A stretch of DNA of 32,362 nucleotides from Bacteroidota bacterium (GCA_029561305.1 JAKQJG010000119.1:1-32362); one strand, 5' to 3'. Numbered from the stretch's first letter, positions 1 to 8,187 are shown. Translations and numbers: made by a program. The notes: generated by a model from the sequence alone, not told the origin.

Positions 1-282
1 ATTTCCTGTGCCGGTCAGCAGATGATGCCGGTCTTTCAGCAATGTTCCTTTATTAAAACCCAGGTTCAAATGACTGGTATAAATGGGCAGCATGCAAAAT
101 GCATCCGACAGTTTATCTGAAACGGAGAACACGGTGGTGAGGGCATGCGTATGGTATAACAATTCATTGCTGGCCGGGTAAATACCAAGAATAAATTCTC
201 TTGCATCTTTAAACAGGTTAATGACCTTTTTGTCTTTTAATTCTAAGAAGAAAAGAAAGTCTGGATGAATTTGTTTTGGCAT
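1..282 (-). CDS. DUF1801 (YdhG-like) protein, 3' end outside window
   Basis: An open frame runs from an ATG at 282 down to the window edge (94 codons, no stop), so only the N-terminal part is present. The translation begins MPKQIHPDFL and contains YHTHALTTVFSVSDKLSDAF followed by a LNLGFNKGTLL segment. This is the typical pattern of the small cytoplasmic DUF1801/YdhG-like fold, whose biochemical role is unknown. No signal peptide or membrane segment is visible. The start is the only ATG at the head of the frame. The family call rests on motif resemblance. Confidence 0.7.
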   Translation of the reverse strand, partial: MPKQIHPDFLFFLELKDKKVINLFKDAREFILGIYPASNELLYHTHALTTVFSVSDKLSDAFCMLPIYTSHLNLGFNKGTLLKDRHHLLTGTGN

Positions 283-662
283 TACATAAAAGTTATTGAG
301 GGTTGTAGATTTTTATTCAGGTACACTAAATTAGGAAATTTTTTCGGCTCATGGGGGTTGTGGGTAATCAATTTATAGTTGAAATAAATGAAAATTGAAA
401 ATTGCCGGCAAGGTCCTCGGCTTTGATCATTGGCCAGGCGAAAGACGTTGCATGGAATCTTATAATTTATAGAGTGGAAAAAGGATTATGAAGACGTTGC
501 AGTGAAGTAAAAAGGAAGTTTTTTCGGGTGATTTTACAACAAGGTTGAAGGTTACTGTATACTGTTAAGAGGGCTGTTTAGGAGGTTTTAGCTTTTGTTT
601 GGCGGTGCCGCAATCAATTGGAGTGGGCAATCACTCTTCTATTAGCTCTTATGTTTGTATGA
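283..662. other. Gene-free spacer
   Basis: No convincing coding frame or RNA gene is visible between the DUF1801 start and the acetyltransferase stop. A short inverted repeat (GAGTG...CACTC) near 620-635 could be a weak terminator for the acetyltransferase on the minus strand, but it has no clear T-run. The rest is AT-rich sequence without recognisable structure. Confidence 0.5.
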
Positions 663-1232
663 TCAGTCAATTTTCCTGATAAATTTAGCTGGAACGCCAC
701 CCACAACAGTATTAGCCGGAACATCTTTATTCACCACTGCCCCTGCTGCCACCACCGCATTTTCACCGATGGTAACCCCGGGTAATATGGTAGCCCCTGC
801 GCCAATCCAGGCATTTCTTTTTATAAGGATCGGTTTAAGGTCAAGCGATTTTCTATGTAACGGGTCTAACGGATGATTTTCTGTAACCAGGTTTACCCTG
901 GGGCCAATCAAAACATCATCCTCAATGGTAATACCACCCAGGTCGAGAAAGCTGCAGGCATGATTGATAAACACATTTTTACCAATGTTGGTATGTCTTC
1001 CAAAATTGGTGTAGAAAGGAATAAACACCGTGGTGCTGTTGTCAATTTGTTTCCCGGTAATTGCACTTAAGTGTTCCCGTATCTCTTCCACACTCTTAGA
1101 TGCATTGAGCGCTGCAGATAGTGTAATGGTTTCAGCAATAATCTTCCACATGACTGGCAACTGTGGGTCACTGCCAGGAATGATACCACCTGCAAGCATG
1201 CGTTCAAAAATATTTATTGAGCCCTGGTCCAT
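663..1232 (-). CDS. Sugar O-acetyltransferase, left-handed beta-helix (LacA/Maa/NodL type)
   Basis: This 189-aa protein is built of hexapeptide repeats, seen as repeating [LIV]-G-x4 units at residues about 80-170, for example TNIGKNVFINH, VLIGPRVNLV, AWIGAGATILPGVTIGENAV and VAAGAVVNKDV. The segment TENHPLDPLHR places the expected catalytic histidine at about His120. Family members use acetyl-CoA to acetylate sugars or other hydroxylated acceptors in the cytoplasm, usually as trimers. The first ~60 residues are helical, as in maltose acetyltransferases. A near-consensus -7 element (TATCTTTA on the minus strand) lies about 20 nt upstream. The gene stands alone and the acceptor is unknown; polysaccharide or small-molecule acetylation are both possible. 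Confidence 0.85.
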   Translation of the reverse strand: MDQGSINIFERMLAGGIIPGSDPQLPVMWKIIAETITLSAALNASKSVEEIREHLSAITGKQIDNSTTVFIPFYTNFGRHTNIGKNVFINHACSFLDLGGITIEDDVLIGPRVNLVTENHPLDPLHRKSLDLKPILIKRNAWIGAGATILPGVTIGENAVVAAGAVVNKDVPANTVVGGVPAKFIRKID

Positions 1233-1320
1233 TTACTAAGAGGATTTAGTTCTAAAGATAATTCTATCAATACATGCATTGAAAATGCTGGGGCAACCGT
1301 CTTTTGTGTTCTTGCATTTG

Positions 1321-1749
1321 TTAATCAGCACCACAATTTTCCTCCAGTTTGCACTTGGCCAGTAAGGGAGCGGCTGAATTCTCTGTTATTTCCTGGTAAT
1401 AGATAATATTCTCAAAAAACTTTTGTTTGATCACCATTCGCAGGTAGTATGTCTTTCCAGCTTCCACTTCCAGCTCAAGACCATTCTTTTTATTTTTTGG
1501 CATATCCCAGGTCGTTAGGTAAAATGTATAATTACCCGGTGCAATATCATGGATAGAATATCTTTTGTTGGACATTTTACAAACAACAGAGTCATTGATC
1601 TTGGCACGAAAGTTTATCAATGATCCAACAAAGCCTGTTTCTCTGATAAAATAGACTTTTGCAGTGGCTGGTTTCGCAGTATCTGCCTGCGCCAATATTG
1701 TGGAGCTAATCAGTATACCTGCTATAATGAATGCAATTGCTTTTTTCAT
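1321..1749 (-). CDS. Secreted DUF2846-like protein, copy 2
   Basis: The 142-aa product starts with a Sec signal peptide (MKKAIAFIIAGILISSTILAQ, cleavage near residue 20-22). The mature domain begins TAKVYFIRETGFVGSLINF and continues with an IHDIAPGNYTFYL segment and GKTYYLRMVI. This matches the beta-sandwich pattern of DUF2846-type proteins, which have no known enzymatic role. It is 9 nt downstream of a paralogue on the same strand, so the two probably share a transcript. Both C-termini contain a lone late Cys (ENCGAD here). Confidence 0.7.
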   Translation of the reverse strand: MKKAIAFIIAGILISSTILAQADTAKPATAKVYFIRETGFVGSLINFRAKINDSVVCKMSNKRYSIHDIAPGNYTFYLTTWDMPKNKKNGLELEVEAGKTYYLRMVIKQKFFENIIYYQEITENSAAPLLAKCKLEENCGAD

Positions 1750-1758
1750 ACTGTAATT

Positions 1759-2184
1759 TTATAATCCGCAATCAGTTTCTTCTTTTAACGTCACAAACAT
1801 TTTTTTTGCTGTGTTGTAAGTAACTTCTATCAGTGAAATGGAACCGGCAAAGTAACGGTCCACTACATCTATCACGAGGTAGTATTTTTCGCCAGCCTTC
1901 AGATTAATATCAACAGTTTGAATATTCTTTTTCTGTTTTTTACCGTCGGCCCTTGCTGAAAACTTATGTAATCCTGGCGCAAGTGTATGTGCAGAAAAGC
2001 GGTTATTGTGTACATGACAGGCAAGGCTGTCATCTATAAAAGCACTGAATGCTGTAAGCCCCATCATCCCGGATGTTCTCATAAAATAAACGGTGGCAGT
2101 TGTGGATTTGGCGCTGTCTTGTGCCAAAGCAGAAAAGGAAAGACAAATGCAGCAGATTGAAATCAGGGATTTTTTTAAATGCAT
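1759..2184 (-). CDS. Secreted DUF2846-like protein, copy 1
   Basis: The frame is open upstream to 2343, but the start at 2184 is chosen because it gives a clean signal peptide (MHLKKSLISICCICLSFSALAQ) and a 141-aa length matching the neighbouring paralogue. The mature part starts TATVYFMRTSGMMGLTAF and has HTLAPGLHKF and GEKYYLVIDV segments aligned with the sister protein. The two proteins share the same architecture but are well diverged, so this is an old tandem duplication. The function is unknown; an exported cell-envelope protein is the safest description. Confidence 0.7.
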   Translation of the reverse strand: MHLKKSLISICCICLSFSALAQDSAKSTTATVYFMRTSGMMGLTAFSAFIDDSLACHVHNNRFSAHTLAPGLHKFSARADGKKQKKNIQTVDINLKAGEKYYLVIDVVDRYFAGSISLIEVTYNTAKKMFVTLKEETDCGL

Positions 2185-2311
2185 AGGTGTAAAATAAAAG
2201 AAAAGTTTGGTATAAAAGAATTGCTTTGGAGGGCAATTTTGGGGGTTATTGGTTTTATTAATAACGGGTTCCTGAAAAAAGGGTTCAGGTCGTCCCAACA
2301 AAAGTCGGGAT

Positions 2312-2388
2312 ACCCCGACCCAACAAAAAATCCGCTTGTTCACACAACCGGATTCTTTAAATTTTATCTAACCGGTCTGAACAGCCGG
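2312..2388. repeat. Imperfect direct repeat A (terminator-like hairpin)
   Basis: This stretch begins ACCCCGACCCAA and ends ACCGGTCTGAACAGCCGG. It closely resembles the stretch at 2481-2558, by eye about three quarters identical. It contains a hairpin with arms AATCCG (2329-2334) and CGGATT (2349-2354), followed on the minus strand by a T-run, so it would read as a minus-strand rho-independent terminator. No gene ends directly upstream of it, which suggests a duplicated copy of the sucD terminator. Confidence 0.6.
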
Positions 2389-2439
2389 AACTGAATTTGA
2401 GTAAAGATTTAGTTGCTCAAAGCCAAAAGAACTTACGCA

Positions 2440-2470
2440 GACTTCCGAAGTTTTTAAAACTTCGGAAGTC
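2440..2470. terminator. Near-perfect palindrome, bidirectional terminator
   Basis: Arms GACTTCCGAAGTTTT (2440-2454) and AAAACTTCGGAAGTC (2456-2470) are perfectly complementary over 15 bp with a single base between them. T-rich sequence follows on the plus strand and internal A/T tracts flank the loop. It lies between terminator-like repeats A and B. It could also be a small palindromic repeat element rather than a dedicated terminator. Confidence 0.6.
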
Positions 2471-2480
2471 TTTTAAAAGC

Positions 2481-2558
2481 ACCCCGACCCAAATAAAAAA
2501 TCCGGCTGATCAACACAACCGGATTCTTTGAATCATATTTAGCCGGTCTGACCTGCGG
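2481..2558. repeat. Imperfect direct repeat B (contains sucD terminator)
   Basis: This is the second copy of the repeat at 2312-2388, with the same ACCCCGACCCAA beginning and ACCGGATTCTTT core. It directly follows the sucD stop on the minus strand and contains the likely sucD terminator hairpin. Confidence 0.6.
2494..2527 (-). terminator. Rho-independent terminator of sucD
   Basis: On the minus strand AATCCGG (2525-2519) and CCGGATT (2505-2499) form a 7-bp stem followed by a run of T (A-run 2495-2500 on the plus strand). It lies about 50 nt after the sucD stop. Confidence 0.75.
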
Positions 2559-2574
2559 TGCCGACCGTGAGAAA

Positions 2575-3450
2575 TTATTTCTTGATCGCCTCTGCCATTG
2601 TCTTACCAATATCAGCAGGACTTGCCGCCACATGTATACCACAGGCAGCCATGATTTTCATCTTTGCTTCTGCAGTATCATCTGCACCGCCAACAATAGC
2701 TCCGGCATGGCCCATACGGCGGCCGGGAGGAGCAGTTTGACCGGCGATAAAACCAACCACTGGTTTTTTATTGCCGGTTGATTTAATGTACTCAGCCGCT
2801 TCGGCTTCCATGCCTCCACCAATTTCGCCGATCATTACAATAGCATCGGTTTCAGGATCGTTCATAAATAATTCCACTGCCTGTTTAGTAGTAGTGCCAA
2901 TGATCGGGTCGCCGCCAATACCAATAGCAGTAGAAATACCCAAACCGGCTTTTGCCACCTGGTCTGCTGCTTCGTAGGTTAGCGTTCCGCTTTTTGAAAC
3001 GATACCTATTCTGCCTTTCTTAAAAATGAAACCGGGCATGATGCCCACTTTACATTCATCTGCCGTTATTACGCCCGGACAGTTTGGCCCAATTAAACGG
3101 GTGCTTTTTCCAACTAAAAAGTTTTTCACTTTTACCATATCCTGTACCGGAATACCTTCGGTGATGCAAACCACTAAAGCAATGCCTGCATCCGTAGCTT
3201 CCATGATGGCGTCTGCAGCAAATGCGGGTGGCACAAATATGATACTTACGTCAGCGCCTGTAGTTTTTACTGCATCGGCTACCGTGTTGAATACTGGCTT
3301 TTCCAGGTGCATAGTGCCACCTTTGTTAGGTGTAACACCGCCAACTACATTGGTACCATACTCGATCATCTGAGTGGCGTGGAAAGTGCCTTCTGTACCG
3401 GTAAAACCCTGTACAATAATTTTGGAATCTTTATTGACTAATACTGCCAT
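2575..3450 (-). CDS. sucD: Succinate-CoA ligase, alpha subunit
   Basis: This 291-aa protein has full family length. It catalyses, with SucC, the reversible succinyl-CoA to succinate step of the TCA cycle coupled to ADP or GDP phosphorylation. The N-terminal CoA-binding Rossmann domain shows [12 protein letters not shown] and GGVTPNKGG. The ligase domain shows GPNCPGVI (121-128), SKSGTLTYE (152-160), [10 protein letters not shown] and the phosphohistidine loop [10 protein letters not shown] with catalytic His248. A -7-like TATTTTTG lies just upstream. SucC is encoded separately on the opposite strand at 19177, with the sugar-oxidation locus between them. Confidence 0.97.
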   Translation of the reverse strand: MAVLVNKDSKIIVQGFTGTEGTFHATQMIEYGTNVVGGVTPNKGGTMHLEKPVFNTVADAVKTTGADVSIIFVPPAFAADAIMEATDAGIALVVCITEGIPVQDMVKVKNFLVGKSTRLIGPNCPGVITADECKVGIMPGFIFKKGRIGIVSKSGTLTYEAADQVAKAGLGISTAIGIGGDPIIGTTTKQAVELFMNDPETDAIVMIGEIGGGMEAEAAEYIKSTGNKKPVVGFIAGQTAPPGRRMGHAGAIVGGADDTAEAKMKIMAACGIHVAASPADIGKTMAEAIKK

Positions 3451-3470
3451 AATGTTTCATTAAGTGGCTG

Positions 3471-3478
3471 CAAAAATA
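3471..3478 (-). promoter_or_regulatory. Candidate -7 box for sucD
   Basis: The minus strand reads TATTTTTG, an exact match to the Bacteroidota TAnnTTTG -7 element, 20 nt before the sucD ATG. A TTG lies 16 nt further upstream, somewhat closer than the usual -33 spacing, so only the -7 part is well supported. Confidence 0.5.
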
Positions 3479-3743
3479 GGGGGGATATGTGATACAAGGA
3501 AATGTATTTAGACCACAAACAACGCATACGTTGCCGGGAAGGAATTAAGCCAGGAATAACACGAATCTACACGAATATTTTTCGCAAAAGACTGCGTCCA
3601 GAACCTTTGGCATCGGACGATTTCTTGGATAGACACAGATGAGGGTTTAGCCACGCTTGCCCGCCGCCAAGGCAGGAATACACTAATTGACACGAATGCT
3701 TCACTTTCTTATTTTTTATTCTTCATTCCTTATTCGGTATTTG

Positions 3744-4406
3744 TTATTCATACGAGATACACTCTTTCAGTTCTTTTTCTGAATAAGCGAGACCATACTG
3801 TTTCAAAATATCATCCGGCACACCATTCCACAAGTTGGGAACATTGCCTTTGTAACCAACATCTTTTACACCGATCTCCGAAGTATAAAACCCGGTGGAA
3901 GTTAAATTTCTCATCAGGTTAAAAAAGGATACACCCTGCTTCATTCCAGGTTTTACTTTATTGGGATAAGCGATGTCGTCCACTATTTGTATACGTTGTT
4001 CGGGTGTGACCGACACAAAAGATTTTTCAAAACGCTTGAGGCTTTCCATATCAAGCCATCTCAATCCGCCTCTCATAGGCGTTTGATAATGCGGCATGTC
4101 TTTTACAATAAACTCAATAAAGTCAGGCACTTTGGCATCACTGGCGCTGCCACTTACAGCGTCTTTTGGAATGATAATATCTGCCAGCACAGTAATGGTG
4201 GCCATTTCTTCTTTGGTAAAGAACAGCTCTGCATTCAATTTTTTATTGAAAGCAATTTCTTCTTTCATCCGGTCGGCTTCCGCTTCGGATGAAGCGGGTT
4301 TTGTATCGTCAGCAGCTTTTTTATCTTCCGGTTTGCAGGCATCGATCATTACTCCTGTAGCGGCTGTGCCAATGATCAATGCTTTGATGGATTTACGTCT
4401 GTCCAT
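3744..4406 (-). CDS. Gluconate 2-dehydrogenase subunit 3-like protein (small subunit of GMC dehydrogenase 1)
   Basis: This 220-aa protein begins MDRRKSIKALIIGTAATGV and then IDACKPED. That is a twin-arginine-type signal with a plausible lipobox Cys25. A charged linker follows, then the subunit-3 domain from about residue 60: FFTKEEMATITVLADIIIPKD, VPDFIEFIVKDM, MRGGLRWLDM and a late GFYTSEIGVKDVGYKG. In gluconate, sorbitol and FAD-glucose dehydrogenases this subunit binds the GMC flavoprotein and carries its export signal. The gene lies downstream of the GMC gene 4549-6297 on the same strand, which fits that pairing. It is related to but clearly diverged from the second small subunit at 15364. 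Confidence 0.88.
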   Translation of the reverse strand: MDRRKSIKALIIGTAATGVMIDACKPEDKKAADDTKPASSEAEADRMKEEIAFNKKLNAELFFTKEEMATITVLADIIIPKDAVSGSASDAKVPDFIEFIVKDMPHYQTPMRGGLRWLDMESLKRFEKSFVSVTPEQRIQIVDDIAYPNKVKPGMKQGVSFFNLMRNLTSTGFYTSEIGVKDVGYKGNVPNLWNGVPDDILKQYGLAYSEKELKECISYE

Positions 4407-4416
4407 AAAAAATAAT

Positions 4417-4440
4417 TTCCCCCAAACCCCTAAAGGGGGC
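4417..4440. repeat. C-tract/G-tract repeat
   Basis: TTCCCCC...CCCCTAAAGGGGG is a short, self-complementary C5/G5 element between the GMC gene and its small-subunit gene. Related C/G-tract elements occur at 4517-4550 and 9811-9839. They may act as attenuators or mRNA-stability hairpins, but no function is shown. Confidence 0.45.
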
Positions 4441-4516
4441 TTAAAGTTTTTAGGTTAGTAATAGTTTTTGTTATCCCCAAGTGTATACTTTTTACATATA
4501 AATACGCTTGCCCTGG

Positions 4517-4550
4517 TTCCTCCCCAACAAGTTGGGAACGGAGGGGGTTT
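4517..4550. repeat. C-tract/G-tract repeat overlapping GMC-1 stop
   Basis: TTCCTCCCC, a short CAACAAGTTG palindrome and GGAGGGGG form a foldable element that reaches into the last codon of the GMC gene ending at 4549. It is related in composition to 4417-4440 and 9811-9839. Confidence 0.4.
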
Positions 4551-6297
4551 AAATATTCTGCTTCTTCAATTGCTCCACAATGTATTCACTCGCTCTCATG
4601 CTCAGTGCCAGTATCGTCCAGGTAATATTTTTATCTGCCTGTGATACAAACTGTCCCCCATCCACATTGAACAAATTTTTACAGTCATGCGACTGGCTCC
4701 ATTTATTCAGCGCCGATCTTTTAGGGTCATCACCCATTCGAACTGTGCCGGCTTCATGAATGATGTTGCCCGGATTGGCAATACCATAATTGTTTTTTTC
4801 ATCATCCGTATCTCCCCAGGTAATTACCGCACCCATTTTATGCATGATCTCACGGAAAGTATCCTTCATGTGTTTTGCCTGCTTTATTTCATGCTCACTG
4901 TGTTTGGTATTAAACCGCAATACAGGAATGCCGTATTTATCCACCACATTTGGATCGATCTCGCAGTAATTTGTTTCTACAGCAATAGCCTCACCACGGC
5001 CGGCCATACCTACTTCTGCTCCATAGAAATAGCGATGGTCTTCCTTTAAAGAAGCACCATATCCGCCGGCTTCTTTTTGTTTGCCATTCACAGGAAATTT
5101 TCCATTGAGCCCTTCTATCCCAAAACCAAAACCATAGGCAGGCTGATCCATGCCACCCCAATACTCAATATGATACCCTCTTGGAAAATCCAGTTTTTTA
5201 TTATCGCCCCACCAGGGTGAATACACATGCATACCACCCACACCATCTTCATTAAATCTTTTTCTTCCAAACAAAGCCGGCAACACACCACCCATTGCAG
5301 CCCCTGTACTGTCGTGCAGGTATTTGCCGATCACATTACTTGAATTGCCAATACCGTTTGGATGTTGTTTTGATCTGGAGTTGAGCATCAGCCTTGCACT
5401 TTCGCAGGCGCTGGCAGCCAGTATCACCGTTCTGCCTTTTACCTGGTATTCCTGCAGGTCATCCTTGCTTACATACGAAATACCTGTAGCGAGGCCTTCC
5501 TCATTTACCAAAACTTCTCTTGCCATCGCATTGGTCATCAAATCAACTTTGCCGGTTGCAAGGGCTGGTTTTACCAAACAGGAGGAAGACGAGAAATCAG
5601 CATACGCTTTGCAGGATCTGCCGCATTGTTTGCAATAGAAACAGGCACCCCGGTCTTTGTTGCCCGGTAATTGTTTTGTAAGAATAGATAAACGGGAGGG
5701 TATAACGGGCACGCCTGACCCAACAGCCGCTTTCTTTATAAACAGTTCATGCAGTCTTGGTTTGGGCGGCGGAAGAAATATGCCATCGGGATCGTTGGGC
5801 AATCCTTCATTTGTTCCAAACACACCCAGTAACTGGTCTATTTTATCATAATAGGGTTTGATGTCATCATAACCAATGGGCCAATTATCTCCCAGCCCGT
5901 CAATATCTTTTCTTTTAAAATCTTTAGGACCAAAGCGAAGAGAGATCCTTCCCCAGTGATTGGTTCTTCCACCCAGCATCCTGGCACGCCACCATTCCCA
6001 TTTATCTCCCGCTGCGTGGGTGTATGGTTCACCATCTATCTCCCATCCCCAAAAGCTTGCATCATAATCACCAAATGGGCGAAACTTGCTGCTGGCACCA
6101 CGCCTCGGAGAATCCCAGGGGTTTTTTAATTGAGATGAGTGCAGTTTTGGATCATAAAAAGGACCGGCTTCAATAATACAAACAGAAAGACCCGCATTGG
6201 CTAAAACATAAGCAGCCATACCACCTCCTGCACCTGAGCCAACGATCACCGCATCGTAAACTTTAGCTTGTTTTTTTACCTGGAGTGTATCTCCCAT
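4549..6297 (-). CDS. GMC-family FAD sugar dehydrogenase 1 with Cys cluster
   Basis: The 582-aa protein starts with an FAD-binding Rossmann motif, YDAVIVGSGAGGGMAA (14-29), then an IIEAG strand end and the GMC signature MLGGRTNHWG (107-116). The C-terminus has HEAGTVRMG with His514 and NITWTILAL with Asn557, the usual His/Asn active-site pair. A Cys cluster at C219, C222, C225 and C229 contains C-x5-C-x3-C, the spacing of the 3Fe-4S ligands in bacterial FAD-glucose dehydrogenase alpha subunits. A fourth Cys at 222 is extra. There is no signal peptide, so export with the Tat-type small subunit (3744-4406) is expected. Likely role: periplasmic oxidation of a sugar or glycoside hydroxyl, with electrons passed to a cytochrome such as 8188-8571. 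The substrate is unknown. Confidence 0.92.
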   Translation of the reverse strand: MGDTLQVKKQAKVYDAVIVGSGAGGGMAAYVLANAGLSVCIIEAGPFYDPKLHSSQLKNPWDSPRRGASSKFRPFGDYDASFWGWEIDGEPYTHAAGDKWEWWRARMLGGRTNHWGRISLRFGPKDFKRKDIDGLGDNWPIGYDDIKPYYDKIDQLLGVFGTNEGLPNDPDGIFLPPPKPRLHELFIKKAAVGSGVPVIPSRLSILTKQLPGNKDRGACFYCKQCGRSCKAYADFSSSSCLVKPALATGKVDLMTNAMAREVLVNEEGLATGISYVSKDDLQEYQVKGRTVILAASACESARLMLNSRSKQHPNGIGNSSNVIGKYLHDSTGAAMGGVLPALFGRKRFNEDGVGGMHVYSPWWGDNKKLDFPRGYHIEYWGGMDQPAYGFGFGIEGLNGKFPVNGKQKEAGGYGASLKEDHRYFYGAEVGMAGRGEAIAVETNYCEIDPNVVDKYGIPVLRFNTKHSEHEIKQAKHMKDTFREIMHKMGAVITWGDTDDEKNNYGIANPGNIIHEAGTVRMGDDPKRSALNKWSQSHDCKNLFNVDGGQFVSQADKNITWTILALSMRASEYIVEQLKKQNI

Positions 6298-6500
6298 AGA
6301 GCAATCGTTTTATACTTTGTAAAACAAAAAATGATTTTGAAAGATAATAAAAATAATGCTGAATATATTTACAGCTGCACTACATAAAATTCCACAAACG
6401 TTTGTTGTAACAATAGTACCATCATTTGTTAAACGAAGACTATTATTGCAAAAAATTAAAAACCAAAACCGTTAATTATTAGTTATCGCCAGTAACTTAC

Positions 6501-6516
6501 ACATCCTATAGGATGT
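6501..6516. promoter_or_regulatory. Perfect 16-bp palindrome in divergent promoter region
   Basis: ACATCCTATAGGATGT is perfectly self-complementary. It lies between the divergent GMC-1 (start 6297) and DUF1080 (start 6544) genes, immediately before a near-consensus -7 element (TATTTTTA, 6518-6525) for the rightward gene. Its position suits an operator for a dimeric regulator. No regulator gene sits in the immediate locus. Confidence 0.45.
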
Positions 6517-6543
6517 TTATTTTTAACGAAAAGAATTTGTTAT

Positions 6544-7308
6544 ATGAAAAAGAACATTGCATTGCTGACATTTTCGGCTTCCTTAATTTCATTGAATGTT
6601 GTTGCGCAAGGTGATCCCAAGGCAACCGAAGTGTGGGAACCAGAACCCAAAGTAGTTAAAACAGGCGCAGTGAATACGCCGCCATCAGACGCTGTTATTT
6701 TGTTTGACGGAAAAAACCTGAATGAATGGGAATCGGTAAAAGATACCACACAGCCAGCGGGATGGACCCTGGGTAAAGGTTTCTTCACAGTAAAAAAAGG
6801 AACAGGCAACATCCAGACAAAAAGAAAATTTCTTGATTACCAGCTGCACATAGAATGGAAAATACCACAGGTGATACATGGCGAAGGGCAGGGAAGGGGA
6901 AACAGTGGTTTATTCCTTGCCTCAACAGGCCCCGGTGATGAAGGATATGAAATGCAAATACTGGACAGTTATAACAACCGCACTTATTCAAATGGCCAGG
7001 CTACCAGTATTTACAAACAAAAAGTACCGTTGGCGAATGCCACCAAGCGCCCGGGGCTTTGGCAAACCTATGATGTTATCTGGACCGCACCCCGCTTTAA
7101 CGAAGATGGCACTTTAAAGTCGCCGGCACGTGTAACTGCTTTTCACAATGGTGTATTGGTGCAGAATAATGTGGAGTTAACAGGTGCTACCAGGTACATT
7201 GGCCAGCCAGAATACAAAGCCCATGGTGCATCCGAAATAAAGCTACAGGATCATGGTGATAAAAGCGAGCCGATCAGTTTCCGGAATATCTGGATCAGGG
7301 AATTGTAA
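6544..7308 (+). CDS. DUF1080 / 3-keto-disaccharide hydrolase-like protein 1, exported
   Basis: This 254-aa protein has a Sec signal peptide (MKKNIALLTFSASLISLNVV, cleavage near AQ at 21-22) and one PF06439 domain from about residue 50. Conserved landmarks are LFDGKNLNEW (53-62), GNSGLF (119-124), YEMQILD (135-141), KLQDHG (233-238) and FRNIWI (246-251). The fold is a concanavalin-like jelly roll. Family members act on 3-keto-glycosides, cleaving the glycosidic bond after C3 oxidation. It is divergent from GMC dehydrogenase 1, which could generate such a substrate, and convergent with a second DUF1080 gene. The ~25-residue Pro/Glu-rich linker after the signal is not seen in the second copy. 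Confidence 0.85.
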   Translation: MKKNIALLTFSASLISLNVVAQGDPKATEVWEPEPKVVKTGAVNTPPSDAVILFDGKNLNEWESVKDTTQPAGWTLGKGFFTVKKGTGNIQTKRKFLDYQLHIEWKIPQVIHGEGQGRGNSGLFLASTGPGDEGYEMQILDSYNNRTYSNGQATSIYKQKVPLANATKRPGLWQTYDVIWTAPRFNEDGTLKSPARVTAFHNGVLVQNNVELTGATRYIGQPEYKAHGASEIKLQDHGDKSEPISFRNIWIREL

Positions 7309-7326
7309 GCGTTTTAATAACGATAA

Positions 7327-7361
7327 AAAAATCCCGGAATATTTTTGTTCCGGGATTTTTC
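7327..7361. terminator. Bidirectional terminator between two DUF1080 genes
   Basis: Arms AAAAATCCCGGAA (7327-7339) and TTCCGGGATTTTT (7348-7360) form a 13-bp perfect stem with an 8-nt loop. T-runs exist on both strands, so it can terminate both the rightward DUF1080 gene and the leftward gene ending at 7378. Confidence 0.85.
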
Positions 7362-7377
7362 ATTTTGTCAGGCGCTG

Positions 7378-8097
7378 TTACAGCTCTTTTATTTTAATGT
7401 TGCGAAACGAAACCAGGTCTCCATGGTCCTGCAACGCAATTTTACCAGAAGTGAATTTACCGAAATCAGGCATTTCATTGAATTTACTTCCTGCAATCAG
7501 TTTTTTCCAGGTTTCTCCACCCATCGTTGTAGAAACCACTTTTACTTTATTCAGCATTAGTGTGAGTCCGCCATCCTGGCAAATGATCTCTACTTCATTC
7601 CATTCTCCTGCAGGCTTTACTGTCTTTTTTGAACTGGATATCAGGTCATACAGATCTCCTGCCTGGTGTTTAATTAATTTGCCATCGGGATGTTCTTCAT
7701 TGTCCACGATCTGCATCTCCGGACCGGTGAGCCAGGTGTAATCATATTTGCCATCTTCCTGCAATAAAAATATAATTCCGCTATTACCCCCTTTTGTTAT
7801 TTTCCAATCCAGCTTTAAGTGAAAATTCTTGTATGTTTTTTCAGTCACCAGGTCGCCGCCACCAGAAGTTTGCCAGCCATCTTTTTTAGTAGTATCAAGA
7901 AATAATACACCTTCTTTTACTTTCCATGCTGAACCAGCTTCCTTTTTGTTGTAACTATGCCAGCCTGTGGTGGTTTCGCCATCAAACAACAATTTCCAAC
8001 CTTGTGTTTTTTCTCTTGCAGAAAGTGTGTTGATCCTTTCCTGTGCAAAGCCCATCATACAAAAAAGTGTTGCGGTTACCGTTAGTAGTTTTTTCAT
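7378..8097 (-). CDS. DUF1080 / 3-keto-disaccharide hydrolase-like protein 2, exported
   Basis: The start at 8097 is chosen over 8124 because it gives a signal peptide (MKKLLTVTATLFCMMGFAQ) and a 239-aa product. The single PF06439 domain shows LLFDGETTTGW (36-46), GNSGIIF (104-110), PEMQIVDN (126-133), ALQDHGD (221-227) and FRNIKI (231-236). It differs considerably from the first DUF1080 protein, so the two may cleave different 3-keto-glycosides. It is the last gene of a leftward run: Gfo/Idh, TIM-barrel protein, cytochrome c, then this gene, with short spacers. That arrangement ties the cleavage step to electron transfer and to later steps. Confidence 0.87.
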   Translation of the reverse strand: MKKLLTVTATLFCMMGFAQERINTLSAREKTQGWKLLFDGETTTGWHSYNKKEAGSAWKVKEGVLFLDTTKKDGWQTSGGGDLVTEKTYKNFHLKLDWKITKGGNSGIIFLLQEDGKYDYTWLTGPEMQIVDNEEHPDGKLIKHQAGDLYDLISSSKKTVKPAGEWNEVEIICQDGGLTLMLNKVKVVSTTMGGETWKKLIAGSKFNEMPDFGKFTSGKIALQDHGDLVSFRNIKIKEL

Positions 8098-8187
8098 CTG
8101 TTTATATTTATTGAATTTAGCCACATGTAATTCGCCAAAACAATACGGTGGATACCGGTTTTTTGTTATGGCTCATTTTATGTACGT

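Noticed and set aside
2185..2343. N-terminal extension of the first DUF2846-like protein
   Set aside because: It would hide the signal peptide and lengthen the protein beyond its paralogue.
3479..3743. Possible small element with repeated CACGAAT words between sucD and the small-subunit gene
   Set aside because: The words are short and scattered with no ends or inverted repeats, so they are not called a mobile element; no gene or RNA is visible here.
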